This document shows positions 6,959 to 11,638 of a stretch of 11,638 nucleotides of DNA, piece by piece. Under the pieces are notes generated by a model. The model was not told the DNA's origin and did no database searches. It worked only from the letters and a program-made list of their open reading frames with translations. The DNA comes from Candidatus Saccharimonadota bacterium (lineage in GTDB: Bacteria; Patescibacteriota; Saccharimonadia; Saccharimonadales; Saccharimonadaceae), in contig PJQJ01000006.1 of the NCBI GenBank assembly GCA_002861585.1, forward strand, positions 53,337-64,974. The letters run 5' to 3'. How positions within the stretch are numbered: the stretch's first letter is position 1; every line of letters begins with the position of its first letter. The position numbers were made by a program, and so were the translations under genes.

Positions 6959-7408
6959 TTACTGTCCTTTCGGCTGTACGACACGCTGGAAGCCGCCTGA
7001 ACGTTTAATTGAGTAGAGCGTAATTATAATGGCAATTATCAGTATTACCCAGCTGTAATATCCTATAGCTATTGTGGCTGATAGAGGCAAGAAGAACCCT
7101 AAGACAGGAATACAGGCGGGACAAGCACCAAGCAGAACACCTGCAAAAGATGATGCAGCACTGGTTTTGGTTTGTGGCACACGACAACACTTGGCTACTT
7201 TCTTATCATAAATAAACAAGGCTGCTTGCGTGGCGATGATTATGGCAAATATTGGATATAAGATATTAGTAGGCCAATAGCTAAATAGCGTCTTTAGCCA
7301 TATATCAAGGCTATGTAATGGTATAGCTGGCCATAAAAGAATTACTAGTAACACGAGCAGGCCAACGGCAGCAGAGAGTTTATGTTTCCAGGCTTGGAAT
7401 ATGACCAT
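6959..7408 (-). CDS. Membrane protein with CC and CPAC cysteine pairs, probable Hg(II) transporter
   Basis: The 149-residue protein has about four hydrophobic segments (11-29, 46-67, 88-112, 115-133). Cys74-Cys75 (KKVAKCCRV) sits in a basic loop after the second segment, and Cys96 and Cys99 (LLGACPACIPVLGFF) lie at the start of the third. A membrane cysteine pair plus a loop cysteine pair is the logic of MerT, although the order differs and overall likeness to MerT is not obvious. Placement directly upstream of merA (2 bases between stop and start) supports Hg(II) delivery to MerA. Its ATG overlaps the stop of the thioredoxin-like gene by one base (TAATG), which implies translational coupling. 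A function in moving another soft metal cannot be excluded. Confidence 0.8.
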   Translation of the reverse strand: MVIFQAWKHKLSAAVGLLVLLVILLWPAIPLHSLDIWLKTLFSYWPTNILYPIFAIIIATQAALFIYDKKVAKCCRVPQTKTSAASSFAGVLLGACPACIPVLGFFLPLSATIAIGYYSWVILIIAIIITLYSIKRSGGFQRVVQPKGQ

Positions 7409-7989
7409 TATGTTGTCCTTAAAGCCGCCTCAAGTTCATCGGCTCGGGCAGGATAGCCATCGTCACGGTAAATAATCTTGCCGTCTTTATCTATCATTAT
7501 GGTCGTATCTACGGCTCTTACCTTATACATCTTTGTAAGTTCCTCGCCGTTATCATAGGTCATCAGCCAGTCCGGTCCACCCAAATACTGCTTGAAATTC
7601 TCAATGTTTCTTTTCGGCTCTATAGAACTGACTACAATTTGAATAACATTTATTGCATTTTTATCTTGCACTTGTTTCAAAACTCTTGCTTCTTCGGCAC
7701 ACGGCGTACAACCTGTTGTTAGGATAAACCCGAAAACCACAGGCTTTCCCTTAAAATCAGACAGCTTCTTGTTCTCACCATCAATAGTCGTAAATTTAAA
7801 GTCAGGTGCTAACTGGCCTTTTTGCACGCCAGTTTCTAAATCTACCTTCTGGTCAGGAGTAGCGGTTTCTGTAGCAACAGAATTACTAGATACAGTGCTC
7901 TGTGATTGCTTATCGCGATTTTTTATTAGCAAGCCTGCAAAGATAAAAATACCAATTAATATACCTGTGATTAAGATAGTTTTTTTCAT
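7408..7989 (-). CDS. Membrane-anchored thioredoxin-fold protein (TlpA/redoxin type)
   Basis: A 193-residue protein with an N-terminal signal anchor (residues 4-22), a Ser/Thr linker, and a TlpA/AhpC-TSA-like domain from about residue 57 (QLAPDFKFTTIDG, then KGKPVVFGF). The redox motif TTGCTPC has Cys94 and Cys97. The position usually held by the cis-proline of thioredoxins reads AVDTTIMID (Asp161 before TT), so the cis-Pro seems missing. It probably acts on the outer face, reducing cysteine pairs or handling metal for the two membrane proteins beside it. The ATG at 7987-7989 is chosen because GAGAGGAAG lies just before it; the longer frame begins with TTG and has no such site. It starts 14 bases after the stop of the MerF-like gene. 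Confidence 0.85.
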   Translation of the reverse strand: MKKTILITGILIGIFIFAGLLIKNRDKQSQSTVSSNSVATETATPDQKVDLETGVQKGQLAPDFKFTTIDGENKKLSDFKGKPVVFGFILTTGCTPCAEEARVLKQVQDKNAINVIQIVVSSIEPKRNIENFKQYLGGPDWLMTYDNGEELTKMYKVRAVDTTIMIDKDGKIIYRDDGYPARADELEAALRTT

Positions 7990-8003
7990 TTCTTCCTCTC
8001 TAT

Positions 8004-8264
8004 TTATTTGTGGTAGTCCGCAGTTACGCAATCTTTACAATTATTTGAACTCTTGGACTGTGACATGACCCTTCTTATTGCCACCGCTAAAAGGGTCGCT
8101 ATTAAAATTGTCATCGCTAGAATGAACAGTGGAGACTGAATAAATGAAAAGACTGTGGTTAAGCTAAGTCCGCCAATCAGAACTAATGGCAGCAGTAAAC
8201 ACAACGAGCATTTAAGGGCAAGTAAGCCCCCGATTAAGCTTGGTGATAGCTTATTATCTTTCAC
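8004..8264 (-). CDS. MerF-like small two-helix membrane protein with CxxC pairs
   Basis: An 86-residue protein with two membrane helices (about 10-32 and 43-65). Cys19 and Cys22 (LLALKCSLCLLLP) lie in the first helix, and Cys76 and Cys79 (NNCKDCV) are in the short C-terminal tail. Known MerF is of similar length, with two helices, a CC pair in helix 1 and a second CC pair in the tail, and also begins MKD. Here both pairs are CxxC. I infer Hg(II) uptake across the inner membrane and hand-over to MerA. The start is GTG, overlapping the stop of the repressor gene by 4 bases (GTGA), with AGGGGG about 8 bases upstream. Confidence 0.75.
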   Translation of the reverse strand: MKDNKLSPSLIGGLLALKCSLCLLLPLVLIGGLSLTTVFSFIQSPLFILAMTILIATLLAVAIRRVMSQSKSSNNCKDCVTADYHK

Positions 8265-8569
8265 GTTAATAACCCCCTCAACTGCGGACTGATGCCCTCG
8301 TCATTCAGTGAATAATAGACTGTGCGGGCCTCTTTTCTGGTCTTCACTAGATTAACTGCACGCAACTTACTCAAGCTGTGCGATGCATTAGAAACTGACG
8401 TGCCAACCAATTTAGCTATGGCGGTTACGCTCAGCTCAGGGTGATGACGAAGCAGATAGCAAATTTTAAGTTTAGTTACATCGCCAATGACACCGCATTG
8501 ACGAGCACATAGCTCAATTCCTTCATTGTCGTTTAACTCTTCTTGTAACTGTTGAATACTTGAACGCAT
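8261..8569 (-). CDS. ArsR/SmtB-family metal-sensing repressor of the mer-type operon
   Basis: A 102-residue winged-helix regulator when started at the ATG at 8569. Residues 45-75 (ELSVTAIAKLVGTSVSNASH, then SLSKLRAVNLV) form the helix-turn-helix, and ARTVYYSLND (81-90) is the wing. Cys21, Cys25 (ELCARQCGVIGD) and Cys37 (KICYLL) are candidates for a thiolate metal site, as expected for Hg(II) sensing. Actinobacterial mer operons are known to use ArsR-family repressors in place of MerR, so the arrangement has precedent. It heads the operon and lies next to a matching ArsR-type inverted repeat, so it probably represses its own promoter until metal binds. A TTG start at 8575 is possible but unneeded. 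Confidence 0.9.
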   Translation of the reverse strand: MRSSIQQLQEELNDNEGIELCARQCGVIGDVTKLKICYLLRHHPELSVTAIAKLVGTSVSNASHSLSKLRAVNLVKTRKEARTVYYSLNDEGISPQLRGLLT

Positions 8570-8604
8570 ATTCAAATATTATCTGTATTCTGCTATTTAT
8601 GCAA
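8555..8604 (-). promoter_or_regulatory. Promoter and ArsR-type operator overlapping the repressor start codon
   Basis: AATACTTGAA (8555-8564) and TTCAAATATT (8571-8580) are inverted arms that match at 9 of 10 positions around a 6-base centre. The core TGAA-N6-TTCA is the signature of ArsR/SmtB operators. On the minus strand GATAAT (8583-8578) is a 5 of 6 -10 match ending 8 bases before the ATG at 8569, with TTGCAT (8604-8599) a weak -35 at 15 bases, or 17 bases if TAATAT is taken as the -10. The operator therefore covers the -10 box, the transcription start and the start codon. No ribosome binding site precedes the ATG. Confidence 0.7.
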
Positions 8605-8896
8605 ATTATGCACGACGACCTAAGTTGCAAACCTCTGTCATTTGTTAAGTTCGAGCGTATTACTAACAAGCGACAACAAGACGCTCCAAGTAACCGCCTC
8701 TTACCTGTTAGACTTGGCTCAGTGAGCCGAACAGCTATTCAAAGAGAGCGATTACGGGCTAAGGTAGAATTTGCTAGAATATCTACTTTCAATTATTGAA
8801 CTAAAGAACAAAAAGTTATACTACGTGCCAAACGACCCCTTTAGAGTAGTCGTTAAAACAAAGAAAAAGAGCTTTTTGGTTTATAATTCTAACATT

Positions 8897-8962
8897 TGGT
8901 GGGGCTAGAAGACTCTTACTCTCGACCGCGGAGTAATATAGGGGCCGCGCATTTTATCATGC
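8897..8962 (-). other. Decayed tRNA-like 3' half
   Basis: On the minus strand the end reads CTTCTAGCCCCACCA, which looks like a T-stem side, a 7-base acceptor arm TAGCCCC, a discriminator A and an encoded CCA. Before it is GGTCGAGAGTAAGAGT, close to a T arm whose invariant TTCGA loop is mutated. A GCGG/CCGC stem with an oversized loop and a GCAT/ATGC hairpin stand where the anticodon and D arms would be. The matching 5' acceptor GGGGCTA is missing. This is best seen as a tRNA remnant, possibly an old integration site, and not a working tRNA. Confidence 0.35.
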
Positions 8963-9007
8963 TGTGATTATTTGCAGTAGATTGCAAAGGACATACTAAG
9001 TGATTAA

Positions 9008-9052
9008 GCTTCCCGAAGTAATAACCTAGTACGACTTAGGTATATAGGAAGC
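9008..9052. repeat. Nested inverted repeat downstream of the MarR gene
   Basis: GCTTCC (9008-9013) pairs with GGAAGC (9047-9052), and inside it ACCTA (9024-9028) pairs with TAGGT (9037-9041). It could form a two-part hairpin about 50 bases past the MarR stop on the minus strand. There is no T tract, so it is not a clear terminator. Confidence 0.4.
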
Positions 9053-9102
9053 AAATTAGTAGACCTGCCATAATACTTTATCTTTGGGGATTGAGAATTA
9101 AC

Positions 9103-9585
9103 TTAACTGTTATCAACACGGGTTAGTTGATACATCACCTTTAAATAGGTATAGAGATCCTCATGATCAACATAAGAATAAATTGTCCGTCGAAGTGATT
9201 TTCGCATTGTCGCCTCAATAACTTCACACTGCGCCAAAAAGGACTGATTAATCGAGATATATTTGGACCGACTATCTTCCTCGTTCTCATTTCTGGCGAG
9301 GATACCTTTTGATTCTAAAAGGTTAACTGCAGTAGTTATGTACGAAAGCGTTGTATCGAGCTGTTTTGCAAGATCGGTTAACCTGATGCCAGCATCTCCG
9401 CTATCTAGCACCGTACCAATAATAAGCCACTGCATCTTAGTGATGCCGTATGGCTTTAGCACCTCATCGGAGTGTTTTTGCAAAATACGATTAATGGACG
9501 CCTGCATAACACCTGCTTGATACGTAGTGAGAGAGGTGAGGTTGACTGCCTGGGACTGAGATTGATTTTCTGACTCTCTTGTCAT
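9103..9585 (-). CDS. MarR-family transcriptional regulator
   Basis: A 160-residue winged-helix regulator. The plan is typical: a dimerisation helix (about 20-45), KPYGITKMQWLIIGTVLDSG (about 43-62), the recognition helix-turn-helix IRLTDLAKQLDTTLSYITTA followed by VNLLESKGIL (about 67-96), and the wing LARNENEEDSRSKYISIN with the conserved D-x-R-x-K pattern. No obvious metal site is present beyond one Cys in the C-terminal helix region. It is divergent from the cupredoxin cluster, and its promoter shares a 100-base gap holding a perfect 13-base palindrome, so it likely controls both directions. GATAAT ends 8 bases before its ATG with no ribosome site. Confidence 0.9.
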   Translation of the reverse strand: MTRESENQSQSQAVNLTSLTTYQAGVMQASINRILQKHSDEVLKPYGITKMQWLIIGTVLDSGDAGIRLTDLAKQLDTTLSYITTAVNLLESKGILARNENEEDSRSKYISINQSFLAQCEVIEATMRKSLRRTIYSYVDHEDLYTYLKVMYQLTRVDNS

Positions 9586-9685
9586 GGAACTATATTATCA
9601 ATTTATATTTACTTAGTAAAGTAAAGTATAATATAGTATTAAGCATGAGCGGCCAGCTCATCAAAATTACACTAAGGAGGTCTTA
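9586..9685. promoter_or_regulatory. Divergent promoter region with a likely MarR operator
   Basis: TTTACT-T-AGTAAA at 9608-9620 is a perfect 13-base palindrome. For the plus strand TATAAT at 9627-9632 is a perfect -10 box, and AAGGAGG at 9674-9680 is a full ribosome binding site 5 bases before the ATG at 9686. For the minus strand GATAAT at 9599-9594 is the -10 box of the MarR gene. The palindrome lies between the two -10 boxes, so one bound MarR dimer could block both promoters. Confidence 0.6.
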
Positions 9686-10375
9686 ATGGCAGATTTAAAT
9701 AATAAAGGTTTACTCGTTGGCGCAATGCTTGTTACGGGTCTACTCGTAGGTGGCGGCGTCGGATACGCAGCTGGCAACAACAATGGTGATAGTAAACCTA
9801 ACGGTAATCAGCAGTCTACAGCTGCTCGCACCGATACAAAAGCAGCTGATTTACGAGTAGCTCTTAACAGCCTCGAAGCTCAGCACGTAGATTTAGCATC
9901 TACTGCTACTCGCGCAGGATTCGATGGCAGCCCAATGTTTGAGGCATCAGCAGGAGCCCTCGACGAAAACTCTGTCGCTCTTTCCAAAGCTGTCGGTAGT
10001 GTTTATGGTGAAGAAGCAGAAGCTAAGTTTCTAGAAATTTGGCGAAGTCACATCACCTTCTTTGTAGACTACACAGTTGCAGCAAAGACTGGTGACCAGG
10101 CAGGTATGGACAAGGCTGTATCTAACCTAAACGGATACGTCAGTGCAATCTCTGATCTACTTGGAGGAGCAACTGGTCTTCCTAAGGAAGCTGTTGCTGG
10201 ACTAGTTTCAGAACACGTCGGCCTATTAAAGACCGCAGTTGATAAGCACGGCGCAGGTGACTACGCTGGTAGTTATGAAGCTCAACAGCAGGCTCGCGAT
10301 CAAATTACAAATAAGATCGCCGATACGCTTGCCGGTGCTATCGTAAAGCAAAACCCTGAAAAGTTTAATAACTAG
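9686..10375 (+). CDS. Membrane-anchored alpha-helical repeat protein with conserved histidines
   Basis: The 229-residue product has an N-terminal hydrophobic anchor (8-29), an Asn/Gly/Ser-rich linker (30-50), and an all-helical domain. Residues 122-162 (HITFFVDYTVAAKTGDQAGM onward to ISDLLGGA) and 177-218 (HVGLLKTAVDKHGAGDYAGS onward to IADTLAGA) are clear copies of one hairpin unit starting with His. EAQHVDLAS at 64-72 may start a third. His67, 122, 177 and 188 with nearby Glu could bind metal, as in four-helix ferritin-like or hemerythrin-like sites, but no exact family motif fits. Similar domains occur, as I recall, in Firmicutes envelope proteins labelled copper amine oxidase-like. It has the best ribosome site in the window and is the first gene of the cupredoxin cluster. 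Confidence 0.8.
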   Translation: MADLNNKGLLVGAMLVTGLLVGGGVGYAAGNNNGDSKPNGNQQSTAARTDTKAADLRVALNSLEAQHVDLASTATRAGFDGSPMFEASAGALDENSVALSKAVGSVYGEEAEAKFLEIWRSHITFFVDYTVAAKTGDQAGMDKAVSNLNGYVSAISDLLGGATGLPKEAVAGLVSEHVGLLKTAVDKHGAGDYAGSYEAQQQARDQITNKIADTLAGAIVKQNPEKFNN

Positions 10376-10384
10376 GGATACGCT

Positions 10385-10415
10385 AAGCGGAGGTGGCAGC
10401 TTGTCACCTCCGCTT
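10385..10415 (+). terminator. Strong hairpin between the helical protein and the cupredoxin genes
   Basis: AAGCGGAGGTG (10385-10395) and CACCTCCGCTT (10405-10415) are perfect inverted arms. One more G-T and C-G pair can close a 5-base loop. The tail has only scattered T residues, so termination would be partial. It may act as an attenuator or 3'-end stabiliser that leaves the first gene expressed above the rest. Confidence 0.55.
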
Positions 10416-10448
10416 CTCCGTACAATCAATTAATGAAAGGTTATGACA

Positions 10449-10886
10449 ATGAATAAAGAATCTCTGGGCAAGACTATGGTCGTCGGTGTCGTTGTGATTG
10501 GTCTAGTAGCTGCAGCGGTTGCATTCAAAGGGACGGAGAATTCTACTGATCATTCATCCGGCACCATGCGTGGCATGAACGACTCAATGAGTGATACTAC
10601 CTCCAGCCCTTCAGGCATTCAGGAGACGAACAAGGTCTCGTATAAAGGTTTTGATGTTGAACAGCCCAAGATTCGGGTAAAAAAGGGTACCACTGTTACA
10701 TGGACCAACGAGGATAGCGCCAAACACGACGTGACGCCGACAACTGAAACAGAAGAATTTAAAACAAGTAAGCTTTTTGGTAAGGGTGAAACCTACTCTG
10801 TTACGTTCAATACAGTCGGTACGTACAGCTACTACTGCTCCCCGCATCCCTACATGAAAGGCACAGTTGAGGTCGTAGAATCATGA
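10449..10886 (+). CDS. Blue copper protein, amicyanin/plastocyanin-like cupredoxin
   Basis: A 145-residue membrane-anchored electron carrier. The anchor is at about 8-26, followed by a Met/Ser/His-rich linker (HSSGTMRGMNDSM), then a cupredoxin domain from about 62. Type 1 copper ligands are all visible: His93 (AKHDV), Cys130, His133 and Met136 in YYCSPHPYMKG. The C-x2-H-x2-M ligand loop is that of amicyanin. It would carry single electrons outside the membrane. The ATG at 10449 is preferred because GAAAGG lies 8 bases upstream; the ATG at 10443 is only 2 bases from that site. Its last codons overlap the next gene by 4 bases (ATGA), so the two are translationally coupled. Confidence 0.88.
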   Translation: MNKESLGKTMVVGVVVIGLVAAAVAFKGTENSTDHSSGTMRGMNDSMSDTTSSPSGIQETNKVSYKGFDVEQPKIRVKKGTTVTWTNEDSAKHDVTPTTETEEFKTSKLFGKGETYSVTFNTVGTYSYYCSPHPYMKGTVEVVES

Positions 10887-11317
10887 AGTTCATCCAAAGG
10901 TTATCGAGTCTCAAGTTAGTAGCAGTGACACTATTCGTATCAGCTATTGTAGGGTTCGGTGTAACATACGGTCTATCAGCTGGTGCAAGCAACTTCGTTA
11001 ATGGAAATGAATCTTGCAACGGAACCTGTATTGCCCTTAAGGGAGAAGGAGCACATCCAACAACTATCGCTGTACCGGTTGGCAGTTTTGTGCAATTCAA
11101 CAGTGCAGATGGTAAATCCCACAGTCTGAGCCTCGGCGGAGGTGGCGAAGAACATAGCCACACTGGTGATTTCTCGTCCGGAACTTTCGGTGCCGATGAG
11201 GCTTGGAGGGTTCAGTTCAAAGACGAAGGAACTTTTAAGTTCCATGACCACTTAAACCCAAAAATTAATGTCCTAATAATTGTCTATACTCCTGGGAAAG
11301 ATTACAAAGTAGAGTAA
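10883..11317 (+). CDS. Cupredoxin-like anchored protein lacking the blue-copper cysteine
   Basis: A 144-residue protein with an N-terminal anchor (11-33) and a beta-sandwich domain. The pattern TIAVPVGSFVQFNSADGKSH and GTFKFHDHLNPKINVLIIVY aligns with the two ends of a cupredoxin. The first copper-ligand position is kept (His80), but where blue copper proteins have Cys there is His121 (FHDH), with His123 next to it. Extra histidines at 91 and 93 (EEHSHTG) lie on a Gly-rich loop, and Cys45/Cys49 (CNGTC) sit before the domain. It could hold copper in an all-histidine site or act as a copper chaperone. GAGGT lies 9 bases before the ATG, inside the preceding gene. Confidence 0.78.
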   Translation: MKFIQRLSSLKLVAVTLFVSAIVGFGVTYGLSAGASNFVNGNESCNGTCIALKGEGAHPTTIAVPVGSFVQFNSADGKSHSLSLGGGGEEHSHTGDFSSGTFGADEAWRVQFKDEGTFKFHDHLNPKINVLIIVYTPGKDYKVE

Positions 11318-11321
11318 AAAT

Positions 11322-11638
11322 ATGAATTTTATACATAAATTCCGTGCCCTCATTGATTCGTATACAATGTATGCTGTCACGTTATATAGCTTGCGGTTTC
11401 TCGTTGCAGCGGCTCTAATACTGCGTGCCTTCAATGTATTCGAGTACTCTACCCTTCTAACCCTTACCTTAAGTATCCTTCTTCTGGTTGTTACCAGCCT
11501 TGTGACCAACATAGCCCTATCTAAACTGTACCGTATCCCCGTAAACCATGAATCGGCCATCATCACTGGTATTATTCTCTTTTTCATCCTGGCTATGCCT
11601 TCAACTGGCTTCGACTATGTAGGGTTAGCGCTTGCTGC
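11322..11638 (+). CDS. NqrB/RnfD-like membrane oxidoreductase subunit, 5' part only
   Basis: The reading frame starts at ATG 11322 and is still open at the window edge (105 codons). It has hydrophobic segments at about 26-36, 43-61 and 81-92. The stretch IPVNHESAIITGIILFFILA (about 74-93) resembles the NqrB/RnfD family, in which a helix with S/T-G-x-x-L follows a polar loop. RnfD and NqrB carry a flavin covalently bound to a threonine and move electrons across the membrane. The rest of the gene is out of view, so any fused reductase domain cannot be seen. It begins 4 bases after the stop of the cupredoxin-like gene, with no strong ribosome site, so it is probably part of the same operon. Confidence 0.65.
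   Translation, partial: MNFIHKFRALIDSYTMYAVTLYSLRFLVAAALILRAFNVFEYSTLLTLTLSILLLVVTSLVTNIALSKLYRIPVNHESAIITGIILFFILAMPSTGFDYVGLALA

Larger units (their letters stand above)
8584..9102. other. Gene-free region between the repressor and the MarR gene
   Basis: No supported gene lies here. A 79-codon plus-strand frame at the left end has a poor start inside the operator and no recognisable product. Landmarks: a near-palindrome GGCTCA-G-TGAGCC at 8716-8728; an inverted repeat AACGAC/GTCGTT around 8829-8852; a TATAAT at 8882-8887 with no gene behind it; a tRNA-like 3' end at about 8897-8930; and a nested inverted repeat at 9008-9052. The mix of decayed and palindromic pieces suggests a junction or remnant area rather than a working gene. 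Confidence 0.5.

Noticed and set aside
7408..8031. Longer version of the thioredoxin-like protein (start at 8031)
   Set aside because: It begins with TTG, overlaps the MerF-like gene, and adds a polar stretch before the signal anchor. The ATG at 7989 has a good ribosome site.
8560..8799. A 79-codon plus-strand reading frame beginning within the ArsR operator
   Set aside because: The start lies inside the operator and antisense to the repressor gene, no ribosome site is present, and the composition is not convincing. It may hold decayed coding sequence but cannot be supported as a gene.
8898..8975. Functional tRNA gene on the minus strand
   Set aside because: The T loop lacks TTCGA, the anticodon loop is oversized, and the 5' acceptor strand is absent.
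1..11638. CRISPR array, insertion sequence or recoded TGA codons
   Set aside because: No regularly spaced repeats, no transposase and no terminal inverted repeats were seen. TGA ends several genes at sensible family lengths.

Overview
The window looks like a chromosomal segment of a small-genome bacterium of the Patescibacteria/CPR type, most likely Saccharibacteria (TM7). This is an inference from gene content and style: short, densely packed genes; small anchored proteins with DUF4389, HXXEE and four-helix-bundle signatures; a small NqrB/RnfD-like membrane protein next to cupredoxins; and many genes whose start codon lies only 6-8 bases after a -10 box. TGA is used as a normal stop. No rRNA or 16S marker is present to prove the taxon.

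Layout. (1) 41-667 (+): anchored protein with an HEAFH zinc-protease-like motif, convergent with what follows. (2) 681-4387, all minus: a DUF218-like protein, an acidic unknown, a DUF4389 membrane protein, an HXXEE membrane protein, a four-helix-bundle protein and a P-loop kinase-like protein. Several have their own compact promoters placed directly after a T-rich tract. (3) 4401-4663: remains of a frameshifted minus-strand gene ending in a good intrinsic terminator. (4) 4922-8569, minus: a six-gene mercury-type operon. In transcription order it holds an ArsR-family repressor with cysteines, a MerF-like two-helix protein, an anchored thioredoxin-fold protein, a membrane protein with CC and CPAC cysteine pairs, mercuric reductase MerA, and a terminal membrane protein with a CVAC pair. 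The repressor's own promoter and start codon lie inside a clear ArsR-type inverted repeat. (5) 8584-9102: a gene-free stretch containing a decayed tRNA-like 3' end and a nested inverted repeat. (6) 9103-9585 (minus) MarR-family regulator, divergent from a plus-strand cluster that runs out of the window: a membrane-anchored helical repeat protein, an amicyanin-like blue copper protein, a cupredoxin-like protein lacking the blue-copper cysteine, and the start of an NqrB/RnfD-like membrane protein.

How it fits together. The mer-type operon probably senses thiophilic metal through the ArsR protein, moves Hg(II) across the membrane through cysteine-pair proteins, and reduces it with MerA. The anchored thioredoxin-like protein may keep the cysteine pairs reduced or pass metal between them. 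The MarR cluster looks like an envelope copper/electron-transfer module, with one or two cupredoxins outside the membrane beside a flavin-type membrane oxidoreductase. No classical merR, merT, merP or merB is recognisable. The most novel aspects are the unusual set of membrane proteins in the mer operon, the apparently leaderless gene style, and the cupredoxin/helical-repeat/NqrB cluster.
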